Of a DNA stretch of 12,108 nt, positions 6,921 to 12,108 are shown piece by piece; the first letter of the stretch is position 1; each line of letters opens with the position of its first letter. This stretch comes from an uncultured Ruminococcus sp. Its GTDB lineage: Bacteria; Bacillota; Clostridia; Oscillospirales; Ruminococcaceae. A program made the translations under genes and the position numbers. The stretch is taken from NCBI GenBank assembly GCA_902783235.1, contig CACZQG010000357.1:1-12108 (forward strand), read 5' to 3'. The notes below the pieces were generated by a model. The model had not been told where the DNA came from, did no database searches, and was given only the letters and a program-made list of their open reading frames with translations.

Positions 6921-8126
6921 TTATTCACCTTTGAGTACTAAAGCCGGATCTACATCTACCGCACTTCGTATGGGTATCAGGCAGGCAAGACCCGTGACCA
7001 GAACCGATGCTGCAATGGTTATGGGTATCAGCAGGGGTCGGAAGGTTATGGATGTGCTGAACACATTCATACTTACCAGCTGTGCGAATACATAGCCCAG
7101 CACCGAACCTAATATACCTCCTGCTCCTCCAAGAAACAGTCCTTCACACATAAATTCCACAATAATATCCGAATTATATGCACCCAGCGATTTTCTCAGA
7201 CCTATCTCCTTACGCCGTTCGGTTATGACCGCTGTCATTGTTGTTGCAACACATATCATAGTGAGCACAAGAACTACTGCGGTAACTATAAACACCAGTG
7301 ACTGAAGCTTGTCAAGAACTGTGCTTTCAGAAGCTGTTACTCTCTTTACAAGTCTGGCAGATACGCCCTCTACATCATCACTGATCCTTTTGGTGTAAGA
7401 TTTAAGAGTATCCTGCATTGCCGCAGCACTGACCTCAACTATATCATATCCCCTTTTTGTAAGGGAAAGGTATTCCACATCCTTATATGTCACATAGATA
7501 TATTCCTCTTCCGAGCCTCCTGTTTCAAGGATACCTGTAATGCTGATATCAAGAGAATGGTCACAGTGCTTTTCACCTGTTTCCGGGTCTTCAAATATTT
7601 CATATTCGGGAATAAGTGAGATATCTGTATCCGGTGTGATCTCAAATGAGTTTTCAGCTGATACGCTCTCCCCTGTTTTAAGTCCCAGCTTTTCAGCGAC
7701 CTTTGCTCCTACAAGAGCTTCACCGTCGTTTTGCGGCATTTCACCGCTTATATGCCAATATGGGCTTGTTTTTGTCACTGACTCAAAATCTATTCCTGCA
7801 AAAGTGACAGGCATATTGTGTATTTTACTGTTCTCGTAACGATATGGGGTATAGCCCTCCAGCTCATTTTCCGGGATAAGTGAAATGCTTTTTTCCAATT
7901 CCTCACTTGAAATGCTTTCCTCCTCCGAGGGGGTAAGGATAAGATTTGCACCATAGCTTCTGAACTGCGTACTCATCTGACGAGGAACATCATAATATAT
8001 CATAACAAGCCCGGACAATATAGTAGCACCGATTATGACCGCAAACAAAGCTATGAGCATTCTCGATCGCCGCCTTATAAAGGATGCAGCTACCATTCTG
8101 AAAAACATAAGTGTCTTTTTATTCAT
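6921..8126 (-). CDS. FtsX/MacB-type ABC permease of the P19 iron-uptake system (second of pair)
   Basis: 401 aa. The N-terminal MFFRMV (8-13) and YGANLILTPSEE (58-69) align with the preceding permease. Helix 1 spans about 24-44, the extracytoplasmic domain about 45-275, and helices 2-4 about 276-298, 324-352 and 365-385. ERRKEIGLRKSLGA (303-316) is the classic coupling loop seen in MacB-type permeases. The extracytoplasmic domain has an acidic motif EEEYIY (206-211) after ETGG, equivalent to that of the partner. About 155-192 looks like an added acidic loop containing C188. It begins 16 nt after the previous stop with a G-rich site (AAGGGGG), and the ATPase gene follows after 12 nt. Probable heterodimer with the 432-aa permease, energised by the next gene product. 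Confidence 0.88.
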   Translation of the reverse strand: MNKKTLMFFRMVAASFIRRRSRMLIALFAVIIGATILSGLVMIYYDVPRQMSTQFRSYGANLILTPSEEESISSEELEKSISLIPENELEGYTPYRYENSKIHNMPVTFAGIDFESVTKTSPYWHISGEMPQNDGEALVGAKVAEKLGLKTGESVSAENSFEITPDTDISLIPEYEIFEDPETGEKHCDHSLDISITGILETGGSEEEYIYVTYKDVEYLSLTKRGYDIVEVSAAAMQDTLKSYTKRISDDVEGVSARLVKRVTASESTVLDKLQSLVFIVTAVVLVLTMICVATTMTAVITERRKEIGLRKSLGAYNSDIIVEFMCEGLFLGGAGGILGSVLGYVFAQLVSMNVFSTSITFRPLLIPITIAASVLVTGLACLIPIRSAVDVDPALVLKGE

Positions 8127-8142
8127 ATATCTCAGCCCCCTT

Positions 8143-9441
8143 TTAGTGTCCGCCGTGAAGCACTTCGGAGGGCTTTAACCTAAGAAGAAGACGTATTGCA
8201 GGAATACTTCCCAGAAGTGTCACAAACAGTATCAGTACTGCAACAATAAATGCAGCCATACCATTCATCTCAATTGCAGAGTTGAAAACTGTCTCACCGA
8301 TTATCTGTGCAAATACATATCCCATAAGATAACCCACCGCAGTACCAACCACCGCAGTAGCCATTACCTCAGTCAGGACCAGGAATGTTACCTGTCCGTT
8401 TTTTGCTCCTACTGCTTTAAGAAGTGTAAGCTCTATAGAACGTTCCATTACTCCGGAGGTAACAAGATTGGATATTCCCAATGCTGCACCTATAAGACTG
8501 AGAACTGTTATAAGAGTCATCAGCAGCTCAGTTTTTTCAAGTATTTTACCCTCTGAATCAGCGATCTGTCTTACTGCTGTAGCTGATGCCTCCGGGATTG
8601 CCTCCTGTATCTGGAAGCAAATGGAGCTTACATATGCTGTACAGTACCACAGATCATATTCATCCCCCGATAAAAGAGAGGGATCTCTTGCAGCCTTCAC
8701 CGCCAGTTCATCCTCCGGTGATGTGATGGCACTGACTTCAATTTTTTTCAGCAGTCCCTGAGTACCTGTCAATCGCTGAGCAGCTGACAAGGTAGTATAG
8801 ATATACTCATCCTCGTCATCGCCGGATTCATATATTCCACTGACTGTAAGCACCTCCTCTCCACGGCTTCCTTTCAGGGTAATACTATCCCCTGCGGAGA
8901 TATTGTTTTTATCTGCCAGCTGACATCCTACCATCGCATATCTGTCACTGTCGCTGGCGGATTCATCCATCCACTGACCATCCTTAATGTCCCACCAGCT
9001 TCGCAGATTAATAAGCCCTGTATCACGGGTATATGTTGTACCTTTTTTCTCATATTCAAAATGGTGTGCAAACCAGCTGCCGACCACCTTGACCTCATTT
9101 CCGTCAAGTAAGACCTGAGCATCAGTTTCCGGGGCAAAATCAGTAATATTGTTTGCCCAGAATATGGTCAAAAGCTCTCCCAGCTTGTCCTCATTCAGAA
9201 ACTCATCCTGTGTTTCACCGTTTTCCACATCATAAAGCTTATTCATTACAGCCTCCGATTGAGGTATTACAGTAATGTTGGAACCATAGGTCTTTAGTTC
9301 CTCATTTATCTTATCGCCTACATCCAGCATAACATTCAGCATGGCTGTTGCGATAGACGCACCCAAAGCCACTGTAAGTGCGATCATAAGCAGCTTTTTC
9401 CACTGGCGCACAAATGTGCCCCTTACCATACGAAAAAACAT
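8143..9441 (-). CDS. FtsX/MacB-type ABC permease of the P19 iron-uptake system (first of pair)
   Basis: 432 aa. Membrane subunit of a type VII (MacB/LolCDE-like) ABC transporter. One helix at about 18-38 leads into a large extracytoplasmic domain (about 40-305). Three helices follow (about 307-328, 352-380, 396-418) with the FtsX-family cytoplasmic loop VMERSIELTLLKAVGAK (331-347) that contacts the ATPase. The block YGSNITVIP (52-60) is shared with the next permease, which marks them as paralogues forming a heterodimer. An acidic stretch DDEDEYIY (208-215) is matched at the same place in the partner. The gene starts at an ATG 6 nt after a strong GGAGGAGG site. Position and pairing match Cj1661/Cj1662 of Campylobacter. 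In this family the transporter often drives conformational work across the membrane and does not form a simple import channel, so its cargo, if any, is not known from sequence. Confidence 0.88.
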   Translation of the reverse strand: MFFRMVRGTFVRQWKKLLMIALTVALGASIATAMLNVMLDVGDKINEELKTYGSNITVIPQSEAVMNKLYDVENGETQDEFLNEDKLGELLTIFWANNITDFAPETDAQVLLDGNEVKVVGSWFAHHFEYEKKGTTYTRDTGLINLRSWWDIKDGQWMDESASDSDRYAMVGCQLADKNNISAGDSITLKGSRGEEVLTVSGIYESGDDEDEYIYTTLSAAQRLTGTQGLLKKIEVSAITSPEDELAVKAARDPSLLSGDEYDLWYCTAYVSSICFQIQEAIPEASATAVRQIADSEGKILEKTELLMTLITVLSLIGAALGISNLVTSGVMERSIELTLLKAVGAKNGQVTFLVLTEVMATAVVGTAVGYLMGYVFAQIIGETVFNSAIEMNGMAAFIVAVLILFVTLLGSIPAIRLLLRLKPSEVLHGGH

Positions 9442-9459
9442 TTTTTCCTCCTCCGAAGG

Positions 9460-10773
9460 TCAATTTCTGAATTTATCCTTATTTTTCTCCATTTCAGCAA
9501 CAGGTACTGTAATTGCATCTTCGTCCATATCATAATCTATTATTATCGGGTTGCAGCCACCCTTCATACCTATAGTAGTTTTATTCATTACAACCCCGCA
9601 TTTTTTACATACTACCTGGTCGTCACTGTTTTCATAATAGCCTGCTTCACCGCAGATCTCACAGGCATCAAGTCCTATACCGTAATTGTTGGTATTTTCC
9701 TGCTTTAAAACCACAATAAACCTGACAAGACTTTCATCTGTCTGGTATCCGAAACGATGAAGATGCCCGTCAGTGACCCGCTCAAGAGGCACTCTCAATG
9801 TAAGATCATTGCCCGATGCATCCTTGATTATCTCCGGCTCTTCCACAGGTGCTTCTCTGATGACCTCCTTATTCAATTCCACAAACAAGGTGGCGCAAAG
9901 AACAGAACATATGCAGCATATTGTCATAACAACAGAATATCTTTTACCTGTTCTCCAGACTGCCTTTTGCTTTCTGTGCTGGGCATTAGTAGAATACTCT
10001 TCCTTTGAGTTGTACGAGCCTACCCAGATCATTACCGCAAGACCTGCAAGAAGCAGGAATGCAGCATAAGTATAATAGTGTGCCTTATTATTGCTCTGCG
10101 CTGCAAAATCAAACAGAACAGTACTGCTTATTATTTTTCTGGGGATAAGAACCAGCATAAGCTTTGCAAAGCTGTAAAAGGTATACAGTATATTGAAGAT
10201 GAGAAAATAGCAGTCTGCGATCTTGCAGAATCCTTTTTTTACTGCCACACCAAGCAGCTTGTATGCTGAAATACCGGCTGTGACACAAACGATTATACCA
10301 AGAATATATCCCCCAAGCCGCAGCAGATAATCAGAGGATAAAAATCCATTGCCCCCGGTATCAAATTTGAAGGGATATACAAATACATTTGGGAGGGCAT
10401 TATAAAGATATGCAATAACAATAAGCCCTGTAACGGAAGACAATATGATCTCAGGGATATACAGAGTTCTTCCATTGACAGCTTTCCCTTTCCTAACAGT
10501 CAAGACATACAGGATATAGCCTGCGATCAGAAGTACAAAAAGAATGACTGTTGCAGCGTAGCCGTACATTCCCACCTTCCAGCCGCCGACTAAACGTCTT
10601 GTATTGGTAATAAATGATCTGATACCGGCGGCAATGATACCCAACAGCAAACTGACACGAAGGATATTTCTGCACAGCTCCGCTTTGAATCTCTCAGTAA
10701 ATGAGAATATCACGCCAATAACAAGTGCAGCAGTAAACATATCACCTGTAACATTAATAAGATATGTAAGCAT
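9460..10773 (-). CDS. Polytopic membrane protein with C-terminal DUF2318 domain
   Basis: 437 aa from the preferred start. Residues 1-298 hold about eight hydrophobic segments; the last (279-298) contains C286, C287, C289 and C293. The soluble C-terminal domain (about 320-437) carries the DUF2318 signature: DGHLHRFGY (335-343), VRFIVV (350-355), then DACEIC (369-374), CKKC (389-392) and a TIGMKGGCNPI block with C407. Five cysteines in CxxC/CxxC/C arrangement suggest a bound metal, Fe-S cluster or redox centre. The family is known from P19-type iron loci, where the Campylobacter homologue (Cj1660) lies between P19 and the FtsX permeases, exactly as here. A redox role in iron release or reduction during import is inferred, not shown. 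It is the first gene of the tightly packed operon, with 18 nt to the next gene. Domain topology suggests the Cys-rich domain is extracytoplasmic, but this depends on the true number of helices. Confidence 0.85.
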   Translation of the reverse strand: MLTYLINVTGDMFTAALVIGVIFSFTERFKAELCRNILRVSLLLGIIAAGIRSFITNTRRLVGGWKVGMYGYAATVILFVLLIAGYILYVLTVRKGKAVNGRTLYIPEIILSSVTGLIVIAYLYNALPNVFVYPFKFDTGGNGFLSSDYLLRLGGYILGIIVCVTAGISAYKLLGVAVKKGFCKIADCYFLIFNILYTFYSFAKLMLVLIPRKIISSTVLFDFAAQSNNKAHYYTYAAFLLLAGLAVMIWVGSYNSKEEYSTNAQHRKQKAVWRTGKRYSVVMTICCICSVLCATLFVELNKEVIREAPVEEPEIIKDASGNDLTLRVPLERVTDGHLHRFGYQTDESLVRFIVVLKQENTNNYGIGLDACEICGEAGYYENSDDQVVCKKCGVVMNKTTIGMKGGCNPIIIDYDMDEDAITVPVAEMEKNKDKFRN

Positions 10774-10777
10774 TATT

Positions 10778-10785
10778 TCACCTTT
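10778..10785 (-). promoter_or_regulatory. Ribosome binding site of the DUF2318 gene
   Basis: AAAGGTGA on the minus strand, with 7 nt between AAAGG and the ATG at 10773. It favours this start over the in-frame ATG at 10830, which would add 19 residues and has no good site. Confidence 0.7.
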
Positions 10786-10839
10786 ATTCAAATAGTAAGT
10801 ATAAATGCAATTTTTAAACAAATTATTCAAAAATTACAC

Positions 10840-10868
10840 ATCATATATAAATCGTTTATAAAAAACAA
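10840..10868 (-). promoter_or_regulatory. Candidate sigma-70-type promoter for the downstream operon
   Basis: On the minus strand TTGTTT (10868-10863) is separated by 17 nt from TATGAT (10845-10840). The -10 box is close to consensus, the -35 box is weak and overlaps the T-run of the terminator. A second AT-rich -10-like TATACT lies at 10803-10798 but lacks a well-spaced -35. The region is very AT-rich, so chance matches are expected. It is the only gap between P19 and the DUF2318 gene where a new transcript could start. Confidence 0.28.
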
Positions 10869-10902
10869 ATACGATCCGGGCAAAGCATTGCCTGCCCGAA
10901 CC
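10860..10902 (-). terminator. Probable intrinsic terminator after the P19 gene
   Basis: On the minus strand, arms at 10893-10902 and 10873-10882 form a 10-bp GC-rich stem (two G·T wobbles; core CGGGCA/TGCCCG) with a 10-nt loop. A T-rich run, GTATTTGTTTTTT, follows at once (10872-10860). The T-run is interrupted, so partial read-through into the downstream operon is plausible. It sits about 50 nt after the P19 stop. Confidence 0.55.
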
Positions 10903-10950
10903 GTTGTTAAGCATTGATGAAGCCCCGTAAACTTCAAGTTTTTTAAGAAA

Positions 10951-11610
10951 TTATTCTGCCCATGCTCCATTTGTGAACTGCCACTTATCATATGTATATT
11001 CAATAGCAGCAGGGAAATCATGAGTCTCGGGACCTGTATTGTCTGTATGGATAAGATATGTACTGGAATCAGGGAACTTAACAGTAAACTTAACTGTGTA
11101 AAGACCATCACCATCCATCTTGATATTAGCACCATAGTGAGGACCATCGGAAGCAGCCATAGGCATAAATGTACCTTCACTTACCTTGGCACCGCTGTCA
11201 TTCTTTGTTACTTCATAATTTACAGTAAGATAAGGCACCCAGTCACCTGTACCGTAGCCAAGACCGTTCTGAAGAGCTGAAACATCAAGCTCCAGGTGGC
11301 AGTCATAATCCTCTGCCTTATATCCGCCGGTCATATCAACAGGCTGGAAGTAAACTGCATTAAGATTTAAAAACTCCTTTTCAACACCGGAGAATATCTC
11401 TACCTCAGTAAAGCCAAGATCCTCACCATCATCTGCAGGCTCCTCAGCTGATACCTGACCTGCTGCCTGACTGCTCTCTGATTCACTGCTGCTTGCTGCT
11501 TCACTGCTGGAGCTGCTGCTTGACTTGCTATCATCGCCGCAAGCTGTCATTGAAAGTGCAGCGATCATAGCTGTAAGAGCCAGGGCTGTTACTTTAAATC
11601 TGTTCTTCAT
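10951..11610 (-). CDS. p19: P19/FetP/Tp34-family iron-binding lipoprotein
   Basis: 219 aa. Extracytoplasmic iron-binding protein that works with an FTR1 permease in high-affinity iron uptake. Residues 1-23 form a lipoprotein signal peptide ending MTA-C24, so the mature protein would be anchored at the outer face of the membrane. Residues 28-64 are a low-complexity Ser/Glu/Asp tether. The P19 domain fills residues 66-205 with its hallmark blocks: YFQPVDM (87-93), CHLELD (104-109), GDWVPYLTV (122-130), GTFMPM (146-151), SDGPHYGANI (154-163) and HTDNTG (188-193). H105, E107, M151 (or M149), H158 and H188 match the positions that bind copper and iron in Campylobacter P19. Start chosen at the ATG with an ideal GGGAGGA site. 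The gene is isolated by gaps of 147 and 177 nt holding hairpins, unlike the tightly packed genes after it, which suggests separate control or a different expression level. The family call is strong; metal binding follows from family knowledge. Confidence 0.93.
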   Translation of the reverse strand: MKNRFKVTALALTAMIAALSMTACGDDSKSSSSSSSEAASSSESESSQAAGQVSAEEPADDGEDLGFTEVEIFSGVEKEFLNLNAVYFQPVDMTGGYKAEDYDCHLELDVSALQNGLGYGTGDWVPYLTVNYEVTKNDSGAKVSEGTFMPMAASDGPHYGANIKMDGDGLYTVKFTVKFPDSSTYLIHTDNTGPETHDFPAAIEYTYDKWQFTNGAWAE

Positions 11611-11616
11611 TGTTAT

Positions 11617-11623
11617 TCCTCCC
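11617..11623 (-). promoter_or_regulatory. Ribosome binding site of the P19 gene
   Basis: GGGAGGA on the minus strand lies 6 nt before the ATG at 11610. It settles the start. An upstream in-frame TTG at 11625 runs through this site and is not needed. Confidence 0.8.
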
Positions 11624-11641
11624 AAAACAATAGGTTTGCTT

Positions 11642-11711
11642 TAGTTTCTATATTCTCATGTATCATTTGCCGCATAACGGAAGAAACTACCATGACCTGC
11701 AATACATGAGA
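11642..11711 (-). promoter_or_regulatory. Interleaved inverted repeats in the P19 leader
   Basis: Two perfect inverted repeats overlap in B-A-B'-A' order on the transcribed strand. B is 10 bp (11702-11711 with 11654-11663) and A is 8 bp (11682-11689 with 11642-11649). Because they interleave, both stems can form together only as a pseudoknot; otherwise they are alternatives. The last arm ends about 19 nt before the ribosome binding site of the P19 gene, so the region is well placed for a leader that controls translation or transcription of that gene. I do not recognise it as a known riboswitch. The spacing between B' and A' is only 4 nt, so mutually exclusive hairpins are more plausible than a compact pseudoknot. 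Confidence 0.4.
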
Positions 11712-11714
11712 TCG

Positions 11715-11754
11715 AATAATCGTTCTGAATTACGGGATATTCAGACGAATTATT
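11715..11754 (-). other. 15-bp imperfect stem-loop right after the FTR1 stop codon
   Basis: Arms 11715-11730 and 11739-11754 pair over 15 bp in three blocks (6+2+7), with one unpaired base on each side (11723 and 11748) and an 8-nt loop. The hairpin starts 3 nt after the FTR1 stop. There is no T-run after it on the transcribed strand, so it is a poor intrinsic terminator. It could be an mRNA stabiliser or processing site at the 3' end of ftr1, or a protein-binding palindrome. The pairing is seen directly; the role is inferred. Confidence 0.5.
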
Positions 11755-11757
11755 ACC

Positions 11758-12108
11758 TTATGCTTTTTTCTGCTTTGAGCCTTTTCTAAGCCAAAGTATA
11801 AATGTGATAATTGTTATTATCAGCAGTATTATCTGAGGTCCGAGGGTGATCCATGTGGGATGTATACCCAGGAAGTCAAGGACATCACTGCCTGACATCC
11901 AATCCAGAGAGGGTATAGTACCTGCCAGGTCGCCTACCCAACCTCCTATTGACTCTGCAAGACCGCCGTCCATAAACAGCTCCCACATACCTGATCCCAG
12001 GAAGGCTATGGACATTACAGCCATGAGTACACTGGTAGCGATGAAAAACGGCTTCAGTGGTATCTTAATTCCAAATACTCTTATAAGCAGGAATATAACG
12101 CCAACAGC
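11758..12108 (-). CDS. ftr1: FTR1-family iron permease, C-terminal part (5' end beyond window)
   Basis: Only the last 116 residues are present; the reading frame is open to the window edge, so the start and the catalytic REXXE helices of FTR1 permeases lie outside. What is visible fits the family's C-terminus. There is a hydrophobic start, then an IPLKPFF-x-TS motif leading into a membrane helix, an AFLGSGMWEL segment and a soluble loop rich in Gly, Trp and Asp. A final helix (about the last 35 residues) is followed by a basic tail, KGSKQKKA, which is a cytoplasmic end. FTR1 permeases move ferric iron across the membrane, usually with a partner that oxidises or delivers iron. The next gene encodes a P19-type iron-binding lipoprotein, the standard partner in FetMP/P19 systems, and this context strongly supports the call. 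Without the missing N-terminus I cannot tell whether this is a plain FTR1 or one with an added extracytoplasmic domain. Confidence 0.8.
   Translation of the reverse strand, partial: AVGVIFLLIRVFGIKIPLKPFFIATSVLMAVMSIAFLGSGMWELFMDGGLAESIGGWVGDLAGTIPSLDWMSGSDVLDFLGIHPTWITLGPQIILLIITIITFILWLRKGSKQKKA

Noticed and set aside
10951..11625. Longer P19 form starting at TTG 11625
   Set aside because: The extension would translate through the GGGAGGA ribosome binding site; the ATG at 11610 has ideal spacing and begins a proper signal peptide.
11642..11711. Compact H-type pseudoknot
   Set aside because: The 4-nt link between the third and fourth arms is too short to cross a 10-bp stem comfortably, so alternative hairpins are the better reading.
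11711..11757. Fur or DtxR operator in the AT-rich palindrome after FTR1
   Set aside because: The half-sites do not match a Fur 7-1-7 or DtxR consensus well enough, and the position after a stop codon fits an RNA hairpin as well.
1..12108. Plus-strand open frames, several over 100 codons
   Set aside because: Nearly all lie antisense to well-supported minus-strand genes, lack recognisable domains and have no good ribosome binding sites; they are reading-frame shadows.

Overview
Organism and overall character. All supported genes are on the minus strand, so transcription runs from high to low coordinates. Moderately low G+C, strong GGAGG-type ribosome binding sites, heavy ATA (Ile) use and Ser/Glu-rich lipoprotein linkers suggest a gut or rumen Clostridia bacterium, most like Ruminococcus/Oscillospiraceae. 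This taxonomic call is an inference from style only.

Layout in transcription order. (1) The window opens with the C-terminus of an FTR1-type high-affinity iron permease (12108-11758), cut by the window edge. (2) After a structured 147-nt gap comes a P19/FetP/Tp34-type iron-binding lipoprotein (11610-10951). It is followed by a probable terminator and a 177-nt gap that may hold a new promoter. (3) From 10773 to 100, eleven genes follow with gaps of 18 nt or less or 4-nt ATGA overlaps, so they very likely form one operon. They are: a polytopic membrane protein with a C-terminal Cys-rich DUF2318 domain; two paralogous FtsX/MacB-type permeases; a LolD/MacB-type ATPase; an FMN-binding-domain lipoprotein; a 169-aa exported or membrane-anchored protein of unknown function; a five-helix, His-rich SdhC-like cytochrome b subunit; an SdhA/FrdA-like flavoprotein; an SdhB/FrdB-like iron-sulfur protein; a small Cys-rich DUF4418-type membrane protein; and a second FtsX-type permease with its own ATPase.

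How the genes may work together. FTR1, P19, the DUF2318 protein, two FtsX permeases and an ATPase reproduce the order of the Campylobacter P19 iron-uptake locus (cj1658-cj1663). There the next genes are thioredoxin-like. Here that place is taken by an FMN-binding lipoprotein, an unknown extracytoplasmic protein and a complete succinate dehydrogenase/fumarate reductase-like complex (flavoprotein, three-cluster Fe-S subunit, multi-His membrane anchor). The attractive reading is an iron-uptake system with its own electron path: cytosolic FAD, then Fe-S clusters, then membrane haems, then surface FMN and/or the DUF2318 protein, with iron reduced as it is imported. The substrate and electron direction are not shown by the sequence. 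The second ABC module with the DUF4418 protein may be an added accessory for the same process.

Non-coding content. No stretch over 300 bases lacks a gene. The two notable intergenic regions flank the P19 gene. The first holds a 15-bp imperfect hairpin plus two interleaved inverted repeats. The second holds a terminator-like hairpin and a weak promoter candidate. No tRNA, rRNA, CRISPR array or mobile element was recognised.
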